A DNA stretch of 32,974 nt, taken from contig CALMKK010000177.1 in the NCBI GenBank assembly GCA_937867135.1, forward strand, positions 1 to 32,974. Direction: 5' to 3'. Positions 9,101 to 17,387 of the stretch are shown here, in pieces. The notes below the pieces were generated by a model. That model ran no database searches, had not been told where the DNA came from, and worked only from the letters and a program-made list of their open reading frames with translations. How positions within the stretch are numbered: position 1 is the first letter of the stretch; each line of letters opens with the position of its first letter. Position numbers and translations under genes: made by a program. The stretch comes from an uncultured candidate division Zixibacteria bacterium. Its GTDB lineage: Bacteria > Zixibacteria > MSB-5A5 > GN15 > PGXB01.

Positions 9101-11850
9101 TATATGATAATTATGCCAAAATAATTACTTTTGATCCATCCGAAGATTTTTTGGCGGGGGAGCAAATCACCGCGGAAATTGTCAGGGGCATTAAATCTGC
9201 AAGAGGTTATCCGCTTGATAGTAGTCATATTTGGAATTTTTGTGTTAAAGCTATCCCTCTGGGTAACATAATAATTGTCGATTCCACCTACGAATGTCAA
9301 GGGAACCCCTATTCCATTTTTTCCGGGGATATTGACGGTGATGGGACTGCCGATCTTATAGCCGCCTGTAGAGATTCAAGTAATATCGCAATTTATTTCG
9401 GTGACGGAGGCGGACATTTCGCACCCGGTCCAGTTCTGGCAGTTGGCAAGTCCCCCTATTCGTTATGGGTGGCCGATGTAAATGAGGATGGTAAGGCAGA
9501 TATAATCACGGCCAACAGCGGCGATGACAATATTTCTATTCTATTTAACAATGGGGATAGCACCTTTGCAGCGCCTATCACTAAATCATGCGGCAGCCAG
9601 CCTCATGGTATGGTTGCCTGCGACCTAAATGGTGATGGCATCTTGGATCTGGCCGTCAGCAATTATCAATTCAGTACAGTTTCCATTCTTCTCAATGCGG
9701 GCGGTGATAGCCTCATAGATGCGGTCAACTATAATGTTGGCTTTGGTCCAAATGCAATGTGTGCCAGCGACATCGACAATGATGGCGATCTGGACCTTAT
9801 GACCGCCAACACCGGGAGCGATAATTTTTCCGTCCTGATTAATAGTGGCAACGGGATAATGAGCGCAGCAACTTCATATCCCGCCGGAGATGCCCCTGTA
9901 GCCATCCATTCCGCCGACCTAAATCAGGATGGCGAAATGGACATTGTTATGGCAAATTCTGGTACACCTCAGACCTTAACGGTTCACCTCAATGATGGCT
10001 CCGGCAATTACCCCACCTTTTCTCAATATGAAATTGATTCTCTACCCCAGGCTATTTCCGCCGCCGATGTAGATGGAGACGGGGATCTTGATCTGCTAGT
10101 AGCCCGGGCTCAGGCAAATGGCTTTGCAATTTACAAAAATAGTGGCGACGGAATTCTTTCGTCGCCTGTCGCATACTATTCGGGAGGTGGTACGCGCACT
10201 CTAGTTGCGGCGGATTTTGATAAAGATGGTGATATGGATGTCGCAAGTGGTGCCGCGACGGCGAATAATATCGCAATATTTCTAAACTTGATACATCCGA
10301 CCATTCGATCCGTTACGCCAAGAAGTGATTCTCTGAATGTTCAGGATTCATCCAGTATAAAAGTACAATTTAGTGCCCCCATGGATTCCACGACTATTAA
10401 TGACTCGACGTTTGTGGTACATAGCAGACTAAACGGGAAATGTCTTGGTACAATTAAATATGATACCCTTACTCGCATTGCATCTTTCCAGCCGGCAAAA
10501 CAATATGAAGTGGGCCAGTCAATCACGGCGACAATAACTACGAGCATTAAGACCGTAGAGAGTTTGTCTCTTGACAGCAGTTTTGTTTGGACCTTTACCG
10601 TTAAAGTGAATACCCCTGCCAACGGCTTAACGGCTGACTCAGTAATTTTAGGAAAATCTCCTATCGCTGTCTGCTCCGGAGATTTCAATGCTGACGGTAA
10701 TATTGATTTGGCTGCCACCAATTTCAGTCTGAACAATGTATCAATATATTATAATAACGGCGATAGCACCTTTACGGAGGGCAACTCATACTCCACGGGA
10801 AATTATCCGGATGCGCTGGTTGCGGCTGATTATAATAACGATGGCCAGATTGATCTGGCTATCACCAGCAAATATTCCGACGTCATTACTGTTTTTGCAA
10901 ATAATGGCGATGGTACTTTTGCGGTCGGAGTTTCCTACCAAACGCCATCACAGCCATGCGGAATAGCGGCAGCCGATGTTGATGGAGATGGCGATAATGA
11001 TTTGGTGACGGCCAATTATGGATCAGATAACATAAGGACGTATTTTAATAATGGTCAGGGTAATTTTGCCATTGGGCGCGATTACTATGCCGGTTCGGGC
11101 CCGCAATCAATTGCCGCCGCAGATATTGATGGCGATCATGATCTGGATTTGGTTGTTGCCAGCTACAATTCGGACAATATTACAGTCTTCTTTAATTCCA
11201 GAATGGGCGAATATGATTCATCAGTATCCTATTCAGCCGGAGATGGGGCGCTATCTATTACTACAGGAGATTATGATAGCGATGGCGATATTGATATTGC
11301 GGTCGCTAATAATAATGCGAATAATGTCTCGATCTTGACTAACGATGGCGATGGACATCTTACACTTTCAAATGCTATCGGTGTTGGAATGCAGCCGACT
11401 TCCATTTATACTGGCGATATGAATGGTAATGGAACGCTGGATTTGCTTACTTCCAATTCACAAAATCATGAAGTGGCCATTCTTTTAAATAACGGATCGG
11501 CGGTCTTTGGGGGCCCAATAAAACATTCGGTTGGTTTTCAGCCAAATTCCATCATTGCGGTTGATCTTGACGACAATGGATCGTTGGATATAGTGACCGC
11601 CAATTTTGCATCGTCAAATCTCTCCGTATTATGGAGCAAATTTAACTTAATCTGCGGCGATGTGAATGGTTCCCTTACGATTAATATTTTGGATGTTAGT
11701 TACATAATTACTTATCTATATAAGCATGGCCCGGCGCCGAATCCGCTAAATGCCGCTGATGTCAATCATTCCGGCACTATAAATATTCTGGATGTGTCAT
11801 ATTTGATCAGCTATCTTTATAAACATGGCCCGGCCCCCAATTGCCCATGA
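6127..11850 (+). CDS. Giant secreted protein: four Ig-like (Big_5) plus seven-blade FG-GAP modules, C-terminal dockerin
   Basis: I choose ATG 6127 over the TTG at 6061: it follows GAGG by five bases and starts a clear signal peptide (YKLLKNQIWIICVALMVCLMPGSALRAQ). The 1907-residue product repeats one unit four times: a Big_5/SbsA-type Ig-like domain (about 27-135, 485-592, 938-1043, 1389-1494), each followed by a block of seven FG-GAP/VCBS repeats (about 138-484, 595-937, 1045-1387, 1500-1838). Each of the 28 repeats is about 47 residues, with a calcium-loop motif such as DLDGDGDLDL, then an AN-x5-N-(I/V)-(S/T)-(I/V)-like strand. Seven repeats per block fit four integrin-like seven-blade propellers. 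Two dockerin-type repeats end the chain (about 1842-1907). It is likely extracellular, calcium-dependent and adhesive or scaffold-like; no enzyme motif is seen. A hairpin terminator follows. Confidence 0.92.
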   Translation: MYKLLKNQIWIICVALMVCLMPGSALRAQVPSIVSTDPAANALGILHSANIIITFSTGLDQTTLTSSNFVINGSFTGLHEGVISYDNPSRTVSINPVRDFAPGEVISIAVTKGVKASGGAAMTNSYYWAFTTSASNPGGAFKFDTSYSTNAGARSIYASDLDGDNDLDLIIANQNADNISILINSGNGRFASHIDYSVGSSPYSVIVADIDRNGFPDIVIANYTSPGSIAILYNSGGLFATKQDHTVGDSPRCLIANDVNGDGYLDIITANSNQPGTITVLSNRHDGTFDRADYINADYPASICAADFNNDHFIDLATSNAVSPGSISVLFNSGVGTFPTHTDYTVGDLPQSVVSADLDGDGDMDLACANYYSQSTSILINNSYGIFSTKTEHQVGHWPSGICVGDLDGNGTLDLAISDQTGDSVSIIMNRGAGNFGRQLQYTIGGSPWNPFSIISADIDSDNDLDLVTANTLSGSISILTNGTPPKVISIAPGGGEMDVIKSSDINVVFDSAMDGSSFTIYSITINGSLSGSCGFASNYASGSKTLTLNPTSDFIPGEVVTLILTPSIQSMSGFSLTWPFCWSFAVAASDSGDNFIGGPSIHVGDSPRSMAAGDFDRDGDIDIATANFNSDDMTILSNDGHGSFSLPYDPIVSGDGPSGIIAADFNRDGYIDLAVANSGENRFTIMRNSNGNFSLIYSFNTGGDQPSSICAADFNGDGRSDLAVANFNSSNITIHRGYETPFNFGLDSTYGCGTAPKGILAQDLNGDGFVDLATANYFSDNISVLLNRGDGTFSPQAVFPVKNHPVAIASADLNRDGYFDLMTANSDSNNISVLLNDGDGRFNSQITYKTGSKPFSIFPSDLDGDGNPDLAIAVNGTDSVTVLKNVGDGTFLPFSSYAGGSKPNSVYSADFDGDSNLDIAIDNENSDNVTVLFNRIFPHIAAIAPEANAINVSPADNLSIVFTESMDSSSINSNNIRVWGQSSGAFAGTILYDNYAKIITFDPSEDFLAGEQITAEIVRGIKSARGYPLDSSHIWNFCVKAIPLGNIIIVDSTYECQGNPYSIFSGDIDGDGTADLIAACRDSSNIAIYFGDGGGHFAPGPVLAVGKSPYSLWVADVNEDGKADIITANSGDDNISILFNNGDSTFAAPITKSCGSQPHGMVACDLNGDGILDLAVSNYQFSTVSILLNAGGDSLIDAVNYNVGFGPNAMCASDIDNDGDLDLMTANTGSDNFSVLINSGNGIMSAATSYPAGDAPVAIHSADLNQDGEMDIVMANSGTPQTLTVHLNDGSGNYPTFSQYEIDSLPQAISAADVDGDGDLDLLVARAQANGFAIYKNSGDGILSSPVAYYSGGGTRTLVAADFDKDGDMDVASGAATANNIAIFLNLIHPTIRSVTPRSDSLNVQDSSSIKVQFSAPMDSTTINDSTFVVHSRLNGKCLGTIKYDTLTRIASFQPAKQYEVGQSITATITTSIKTVESLSLDSSFVWTFTVKVNTPANGLTADSVILGKSPIAVCSGDFNADGNIDLAATNFSLNNVSIYYNNGDSTFTEGNSYSTGNYPDALVAADYNNDGQIDLAITSKYSDVITVFANNGDGTFAVGVSYQTPSQPCGIAAADVDGDGDNDLVTANYGSDNIRTYFNNGQGNFAIGRDYYAGSGPQSIAAADIDGDHDLDLVVASYNSDNITVFFNSRMGEYDSSVSYSAGDGALSITTGDYDSDGDIDIAVANNNANNVSILTNDGDGHLTLSNAIGVGMQPTSIYTGDMNGNGTLDLLTSNSQNHEVAILLNNGSAVFGGPIKHSVGFQPNSIIAVDLDDNGSLDIVTANFASSNLSVLWSKFNLICGDVNGSLTINILDVSYIITYLYKHGPAPNPLNAADVNHSGTINILDVSYLISYLYKHGPAPNCP

Positions 11851-11874
11851 GCTCAGTTCTTCTTAAGGCAAAGA

Positions 11875-11900
11875 GGGATGGCCGGAAGGCCGTCCCTTTT
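11875..11900 (+). terminator. Bidirectional terminator between the FG-GAP gene and tRNA-Leu
   Basis: GGGATGGCC pairs with GGCCGTCCC (one G-U wobble) around a GGAA loop, followed by TTTT on the plus strand. Read from the other strand the same stem is followed by TCTTT, so it can also end the tRNA-Leu transcript. It is a near copy of the hairpin at 3640. Confidence 0.8.
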
Positions 11901-11942
11901 CCAGTTAGGGAAGAGACCCGAAATTGCATCGGCACTAAATTT

Positions 11943-12026
11943 TGCCGGAGGTCGGAATCGAACCGACATGATGTTGCCATCGGAGGATTTTGAGTCCTCT
12001 GCGTCTACCAGTTTCACCACTCCGGC
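11943..12026 (-). tRNA. tRNA-Leu (anticodon CAA)
   Basis: The minus strand folds as a class II tRNA of 84 nt. Acceptor stem GCCGGAG pairs with CTCCGGC, with discriminator A. The anticodon stem GAGGA/TCCTC encloses the loop CTCAAAA, with CAA at positions 34-36, which reads UUG. The long variable arm is GATG-GCAA-CATC. The T arm is GTCGG-TTCGATT-CCGAC. CCA is not encoded (AAA follows). A promoter sits just upstream and the shared terminator just downstream, so it is a single-gene unit. Confidence 0.96.
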
Positions 12027-12037
12027 ATTGAATCGTA

Positions 12038-12065
12038 AATATAAATTTTGCTCATCGGCTGTCAA
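12038..12065 (-). promoter_or_regulatory. Promoter of tRNA-Leu
   Basis: On the minus strand TTGACA (12065-12060) and TATATT (12043-12038) are 16 bases apart. The predicted transcription start, near 12031, is about five bases before the mature tRNA 5' end at 12026. Confidence 0.7.
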
Positions 12066-12167
12066 GTCATATCTGAGTCAGGTCGGATTTAATCATAATC
12101 CATAATGGGGCAGAAATGGACGGGCGTATTTTATATGGAAGAAACTTGCCCTTGGGCAAATTATGGC

Positions 12168-14309
12168 TCAGAAATGATAAACGTCGGAGCTGTCCTCCGG
12201 AATGTTGAATCGGTCTATATTGGAGGGGCCGACATAAAGCCTTTTTGAGGGGTGAACAGGACAAGTTTCGGTGGGAACATCATCGGCTTTGAAGACCTCC
12301 CGGCGAACATCAATACAGCGGTCAGTGGCCAGCTTGCCGGAGTTAAGACAAATATCGGCAAAAACTATTCCATCCGGGACATTGAAATCAAGGGTCGGCA
12401 GGGTGGAGTGAGCTTTCATCATAATGGCGGTCCAAATTGGCAAGGAATTGGCGCTACCGGTTTGATTTTTGCCGATTGATGTTTTATCGTCGAATCCAAC
12501 CCATACACCGGTCGTGATCTGGGGTGTAAATCCGATAAACCAATTATCCGTGAAATTATCGGAAGTTCCGGTTTTGCCGCCGGCGGGACGCATGAAGCCA
12601 AGGGAACGGGCGCCTCGGCCAGTGCCATTATCGACGACGGATTGAAGCATATTAACCATAATATAGGCGGTCTGGGCTGAAAGGACTTCTTCCTTATGGA
12701 TATTCGTATTATCTTCCAAGACATTCCCGTAACGGTCGATTATTTTCAGTATATAACGATAGGGGACTTTGATCCCGCCGTTAGGGAAGACCGTATAGGC
12801 CGAAGTTATATCTATCAATCTAACTTCGCTGGTGCCGATTGCCAGTGACGCCACCGGTTGCAGGGGCGTAGTTATACCCATTTTATTGGCATAAAATATT
12901 ACCTGATCGGGATTTATCTTAAGAAGCAATTTTATGGCGATCAGGTTGCGCGATAGACGCAGGCCGTCGCGAAGGGTCATTTCTCCCATGAATTCGTCGT
13001 CGAAATTCTGAGGGCGCCACTCTTTGGAGCCTGGTATGGTCAAGACAATCGGGTCATCGTAAAAAATATCGCTGGGATGATATCCGTTGTCCATAGCAGC
13101 CGTATAAACGAATGGTTTAAATGATGAACCGGGCTGGCGCAATGCTTGCACGGCGCGGTTGAATTTGCTTTCCGCGAATGACTTTCCTCCAATCAGAGAT
13201 AGTATATTGCCGTTATCATTTTCAACGGTTACGGACGCGCCTTGTATTTCCTTATAAACACGACGTCCCGCTCCCGGACGATTCGGATCAGAAATTAGAA
13301 GTGTATAATTAGGATTATTAATACTGTAGATTCGTTCGTAATAAGCCTGCATCCCATCAAGTTTCTGTTTCATTTCCGCCTCGGCCGTCTGCTGTAAATC
13401 CCAGTCTAAGGTCGTAATGACTTTTAATCCGCCGGTGTAAAGCACGTCTTCACCAAACTTGTCTAGAAGATACTGGCGCACCATTTCGGTGAAATAAGGC
13501 GCCCGCCCCGATTCACTTTTGGGTGAAGTCAAGTCGAGAGGAAGGACGCGCAGGGAATCATATTGGCGCCGGCTCATTTTTCCCCAATCGTAATAAGAAT
13601 AAAGAGAGGAATTGCGTATTTTGAGGGATTGCTCCGGGGAGTCGGAATAGCGGCTTGGGGCCTTCAATAGCCCAACCAGGAGCGCGCAGTCATTAACGGT
13701 CAGTTCATCGACCGATTTATTGAAATAGGCCCTGGCCGCCGCGGAGATCCCATAGGCGCCGCGTCCGAAATAATATTGGTTCAGATACATCTGGAGGATT
13801 TCATCCTTGGAATAGGTTCGCTCCAGCTTAATGGCGGTAAGGGCCTCCTTAATTTTGCGTTCCACGGTCTTCTGACGATGGAGAAAAAGCATGCGGGCCA
13901 ATTGCTGGGTAATCGTGGAAGCGCCCTGAGCGCGCCGCCATCGAACAACATCAATCATAAAGGCCTTAATGGTGCGCGGGATATTTATGCCCCAATGGTC
14001 AAAGAATTCGCGGTCCTCAACTGCCAGAAGCATATCTATCATTTGTCGGGGAATTTTATTATACGGCACCAAAGCCCGGTTTTCGTTATAAAATTCTTGA
14101 AGAAGGGTGCCGTCGGCGGCGTAAATCTTAGTCTTAAGAGAAGGCTCGATATTGTGGAGGCTTTCGAAAGAGGGGAGATCTTCTTTATAGACCAAATAGA
14201 GCCAGTAGCTTATAATTGAGGCGAGGATCAATAAAAGAGCGGCCAGGATAATAATTGATCGCAGAATTCTGCGACCGTCAACCGCGTCAACATTAAAAAC
14301 ATTTTTCAT
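12168..14309 (-). CDS. Class A penicillin-binding protein (PBP1A family, bifunctional transglycosylase/transpeptidase)
   Basis: This 713-residue inner-membrane enzyme polymerises glycan strands from lipid II and cross-links peptides in the periplasm. One N-terminal membrane helix (about 16-40) is followed by a GT51 glycosyltransferase domain with EDREFFDHWGI (catalytic Glu), GASTITQQLARM, RKIKEALTAIKLER and YLNQYYFGRGAYGI. The C-terminal transpeptidase has the active-site SSFK (near 396), the SRN motif and KTGTSDNFTDNWF (near 580). Length and architecture fit the PBP1A (mrcA/ponA) family; the UB2H domain of PBP1B is not evident. No Shine-Dalgarno site precedes the ATG at 14309. A TTTAAT six bases upstream, with TTGACT 20 bases further, is a weak promoter candidate with too long a spacer. 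It is divergent from tyrS across about 210 bp. Confidence 0.94.
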   Translation of the reverse strand: MKNVFNVDAVDGRRILRSIIILAALLLILASIISYWLYLVYKEDLPSFESLHNIEPSLKTKIYAADGTLLQEFYNENRALVPYNKIPRQMIDMLLAVEDREFFDHWGINIPRTIKAFMIDVVRWRRAQGASTITQQLARMLFLHRQKTVERKIKEALTAIKLERTYSKDEILQMYLNQYYFGRGAYGISAAARAYFNKSVDELTVNDCALLVGLLKAPSRYSDSPEQSLKIRNSSLYSYYDWGKMSRRQYDSLRVLPLDLTSPKSESGRAPYFTEMVRQYLLDKFGEDVLYTGGLKVITTLDWDLQQTAEAEMKQKLDGMQAYYERIYSINNPNYTLLISDPNRPGAGRRVYKEIQGASVTVENDNGNILSLIGGKSFAESKFNRAVQALRQPGSSFKPFVYTAAMDNGYHPSDIFYDDPIVLTIPGSKEWRPQNFDDEFMGEMTLRDGLRLSRNLIAIKLLLKINPDQVIFYANKMGITTPLQPVASLAIGTSEVRLIDITSAYTVFPNGGIKVPYRYILKIIDRYGNVLEDNTNIHKEEVLSAQTAYIMVNMLQSVVDNGTGRGARSLGFMRPAGGKTGTSDNFTDNWFIGFTPQITTGVWVGFDDKTSIGKNQTGSANSLPIWTAIMMKAHSTLPTLDFNVPDGIVFADICLNSGKLATDRCIDVRREVFKADDVPTETCPVHPSKRLYVGPSNIDRFNIPEDSSDVYHF

Positions 14310-14422
14310 AAGACTATTAAAACATTCATTTTTGCCTGATAAGTCAAGAAAAAAGCGCCATTTTCATCCGATATATATAATGATTATTATACTATTCAGA
14401 CGAGCCTTATAGGTCAAAAAAT

Positions 14423-14449
14423 ATTACTTCTTGTTTTTTATGAAGTAAT
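14423..14449. repeat. Inverted repeat in the tyrS / PBP divergent region
   Basis: ATTACTTC and GAAGTAAT form a perfect 8-bp inverted repeat with 11 bases between, in the 208-bp region between two divergent genes. It could be an operator for either gene or a leader hairpin. A downstream T tract is lacking, so it is not a terminator. Confidence 0.4.
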
Positions 14450-14517
14450 TGTTTATTGTCGCAACAGACTGATAGAAAATGTCTTAAGCGGATTTTTTGA
14501 AATTGGGAAACTAAATT

Positions 14518-15735
14518 ATGAAACATGAATTTGAGTATCAATATGAGTTAATATCGCGTGGCGCAGTAGAAATGCTGCCGGAGCAGGAATTTAAGGAGCG
14601 CCTGAAAAAATCAATAGACGAAGACAAACCGCTGAGAGTAAAACAAGGTTTTGATCCTACTGCCCCCGATATCCATATCGGACATACCGTTGGAATTCGG
14701 AAATTAAGGCAATTTCAGGAATTGGGCCACCAAATTGTTCTTATCGTGGGAGATTATACGGCCCTGGTGGGGGATCCATCGGGGCGATCGGCGACTCGAC
14801 CGCAACTTTCCCATGAGAAGATCATGGAAAATGCTAAAACCTATCAGCAACAATTTTTTAAAATACTCGATGAATCAAAAACCGAGATTCATCACAATGG
14901 CGATTGGTTTTCCCAAATGTCTTTTAAAGATATTTTGGAATTGGCGTCTAAATTCACGGTCGCCCGCATGCTGGAAAGAGATGATTTTGATAAGCGATAT
15001 AAAGCGGGCAATCCGATATCAATACATGAACTATATTATCCCTTAATGCAGGCCTATGATTCGGTGGCCATTAAGGCCGATGTGGAAATTGGGGCGACCG
15101 AACAGAAATTCAATCTATTGACCGGACGCGAAATACAAATTGATTATGGGATTTCGCCGCAAGTGGTATTGACGCTGCCGGTGTTGGTCGGGCTCGACGG
15201 GCAAAATCGAATGTCCAAATCAACAGGGAATTATATCGGAATCGATGAACCGCCGGGAGAGATTTTCGGCAAAGTGATGTCCATTCCCGACAATTTGATA
15301 TATTCCTATTTTGAATTGGCCACTGATGTCTCAATGGAGGAATTATCAAAGATCAAAGAGCAACTGGGGGACAAAAAGACAAATCCGATGATTCTTAAGA
15401 AGAGACTGGCCGAAACCCTGGTACGAATGTATCATTCTCCGGCAGAGGCTATCAAGGCCCGCGAAGAGTTTGAACGAGTTTTTTCCAAGAAGGAGTTACC
15501 TGAAGAGATTTCGGAATTCGATTGTCGGGATTATGGCGGGGAAGTTTGGATAATAAAACTAATGACGGATTCCGGATTGGCCGCCAGCGGCAGTGAGGCT
15601 CGCCGGCTTATTCGGGGGGGCGGTGTCTCAATAGATGGGAAGAAAATAGATGATGAGAATGCCAAAATTGCATTAAGCGACAATTTGATGCTTAAAGTGG
15701 GTAAAAGGCGATTTTTGCGTCTGAAATATCAATAA
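14518..15735 (+). CDS. tyrS: Tyrosine--tRNA ligase
   Basis: This class I aminoacyl-tRNA synthetase charges tRNA-Tyr in the cytoplasm. The 405-residue length is normal. The ATP-binding signature HIGH is at 53-56 (PDIHIGHTVG), the KMSKS loop is present as RMSKS (about 231-235), and VGDYTALVGDPSGR in the Rossmann fold is typical of the family. A C-terminal S4 RNA-binding domain (about 340-405, SGSEARRLIRGGGVSIDGKKI) is complete. The ATG at 14518 has no clear Shine-Dalgarno site, but the N-terminal length is right. I looked for a T-box leader and did not see one. Two lipoprotein genes follow on the same strand, the first 41 bp downstream. Confidence 0.97.
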   Translation: MKHEFEYQYELISRGAVEMLPEQEFKERLKKSIDEDKPLRVKQGFDPTAPDIHIGHTVGIRKLRQFQELGHQIVLIVGDYTALVGDPSGRSATRPQLSHEKIMENAKTYQQQFFKILDESKTEIHHNGDWFSQMSFKDILELASKFTVARMLERDDFDKRYKAGNPISIHELYYPLMQAYDSVAIKADVEIGATEQKFNLLTGREIQIDYGISPQVVLTLPVLVGLDGQNRMSKSTGNYIGIDEPPGEIFGKVMSIPDNLIYSYFELATDVSMEELSKIKEQLGDKKTNPMILKKRLAETLVRMYHSPAEAIKAREEFERVFSKKELPEEISEFDCRDYGGEVWIIKLMTDSGLAASGSEARRLIRGGGVSIDGKKIDDENAKIALSDNLMLKVGKRRFLRLKYQ

Positions 15736-15776
15736 TCAGGGAACTCAAGGGCGATTTTAATCACTATAAGCTAAGT

Positions 15777-17387
15777 ATGAAGTCTAAAGCTGTAATTTTT
15801 CTTTTGGTCATGATTTTGTTTTTCCTACTTATGGGTTGCGGAGGACGGAAAGGGGTTCCCGGCATTGCGGAACGGGCCAATGAACTCCCGCCCCTGCCGA
15901 CCCGTGATTCCGTGGACAAACAGGCATATGGCAATTTTGTAAACGGAGATATACTGGAACTTCTGGGTGATATTCAATCGGCCAATCATTATTATGCCGA
16001 GGCCCTGAAAACCTACCCCGGCTCAAGGGAATTGCGCTTTGCATATGCCGAGACTTTTTTCCGAATGAATGATTACCGTCAGGCCGTAATTGAATTGGAA
16101 AAAATATTTCCACGCGAAACCGAGGGGTGGCTCTTAATGGCCGATAGCTATCGGGCCTTGGGTATTGATGATTCGGCTCTGACGGCATATTTAGCGGCGG
16201 TCAGGCTCGACACCAACAATGTCGGGGCCTATCATTATATTGCGGCCTACTATCAGCAAAAGAACAATCTTGATTCGGCCCTTTGGGCCTATGAAAATAT
16301 GGCGCGTCTTTCCCCTAGTTATCGCGTCTTTCAGGAAGTCGCCAATTTACAGATGCGGTTGGGGAAAAACGATGAAGCCCTGAGCAATTATCAGCAGTCT
16401 GTCGCCCTCAATGCTGGAGCCGATAATGTTCGTTCATATCTTGGAATATCAGTGATACTTGAGGAGAAGGGAGACAGCGCCAAGGCCTTGGAATATCTGG
16501 AGCAAGCGGCCGAGTTATCGCCGCAAAATGCTCTCATTCAGACCAGGTTGCTGGGATATTACGAGGATTTAAACGAACTTGACAAGGCCATCAAAACGGC
16601 GCGAACAATTATTCCGCTGGCGCCGCAGGATAGGAATATCGTGCGTAGGCTCGGCATAATTTATTTCAGCGCCGACAGTCTGGAGCAGGCCGATTCCATT
16701 TTCACGACGCTCCTCGACCAGGGGGACGATAATGTCATCAACCGGTTCTATCTGGGTCGGGTATTATTTTTGGAAAAGAAATTTAAGGAGGCGGCGGTTT
16801 CGTTCCGACGAGTTATCGATATGGCCGATTCGGTTTCCGACGGTTGGCTTAATCTGGGGCTGGTTTATCACGAAATGGATTCCAATAACCTTGAAATCGC
16901 CACCTATGAAAAAGCTCTGGACCATATGCATAATCTCGAGGATTCCGTGCGAGTCATGTTTATTCTCGGTTCCGCCCTTGATAATAATCACGATCAGAAA
17001 AGGGCGGCCGAAATCTATGAGCAAATTTTAAAATTAAAGCCAGATCATGCGCCATCCTTAAATTACCTTGCATATATGTTGGCCGTCAATGGAGAACGTC
17101 TGGATTACGCCGAAGAATTGATTAAAAAGGCTTTGAAGGTACAACCGGATAACGGAGCTTATATCGACAGTTATGGTTGGATCCTTTATAAAAAGGGCGA
17201 TTACAAGAGGGCCCTGGAGGAATTACTCAGGGCCAACCAACTCATTGAAAATGACCCGACGGTGCTGGAGCATGTCGGTGATGCTTATAAGGCCCTGGGA
17301 GATTCGACCAATGCCCGTTTTTACTGGGAGAGGGCCATAAAAATCGCCCCCGACAATCAGGCGGTCAAGGAGAAACTGCAAAAGTGA
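15777..17387 (+). CDS. TPR-repeat lipoprotein
   Basis: The 536-residue protein begins with a lipoprotein signal (FLLVMILFFLLMGC, lipobox LMGC with Cys near 21) and then consists almost entirely of tetratricopeptide repeats, roughly ten or more 34-residue helix pairs, for example SALTAYLAAVRLDTNNVGAY, KALEYLEQAAELSPQN and AAEIYEQILKLKPDHAPSLN. TPRs are protein-protein interaction scaffolds; with the lipid anchor it should face the periplasm from the inner or outer membrane. The gene begins 41 bp after tyrS and its stop overlaps the start of the next lipoprotein gene by four bases, so the latter two are translationally coupled. No specific partner can be named. No clear Shine-Dalgarno site precedes the ATG. 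Confidence 0.9.
   Translation: MKSKAVIFLLVMILFFLLMGCGGRKGVPGIAERANELPPLPTRDSVDKQAYGNFVNGDILELLGDIQSANHYYAEALKTYPGSRELRFAYAETFFRMNDYRQAVIELEKIFPRETEGWLLMADSYRALGIDDSALTAYLAAVRLDTNNVGAYHYIAAYYQQKNNLDSALWAYENMARLSPSYRVFQEVANLQMRLGKNDEALSNYQQSVALNAGADNVRSYLGISVILEEKGDSAKALEYLEQAAELSPQNALIQTRLLGYYEDLNELDKAIKTARTIIPLAPQDRNIVRRLGIIYFSADSLEQADSIFTTLLDQGDDNVINRFYLGRVLFLEKKFKEAAVSFRRVIDMADSVSDGWLNLGLVYHEMDSNNLEIATYEKALDHMHNLEDSVRVMFILGSALDNNHDQKRAAEIYEQILKLKPDHAPSLNYLAYMLAVNGERLDYAEELIKKALKVQPDNGAYIDSYGWILYKKGDYKRALEELLRANQLIENDPTVLEHVGDAYKALGDSTNARFYWERAIKIAPDNQAVKEKLQK

Noticed and set aside
6127-11850. CRISPR-like periodicity
   Set aside because: The repetition is at protein level (FG-GAP blades of about 140 bp) with diverged DNA, not short identical repeats with unique spacers.
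13776-14219. 147-codon plus-strand ORF
   Set aside because: It is antisense to the GT51 domain of the class A PBP, with no supporting features.
14310-14517. T-box leader for tyrS
   Set aside because: I see no stem I specifier, T-box consensus (TGG-bulge antiterminator) or terminator; the region is short and AT-rich.
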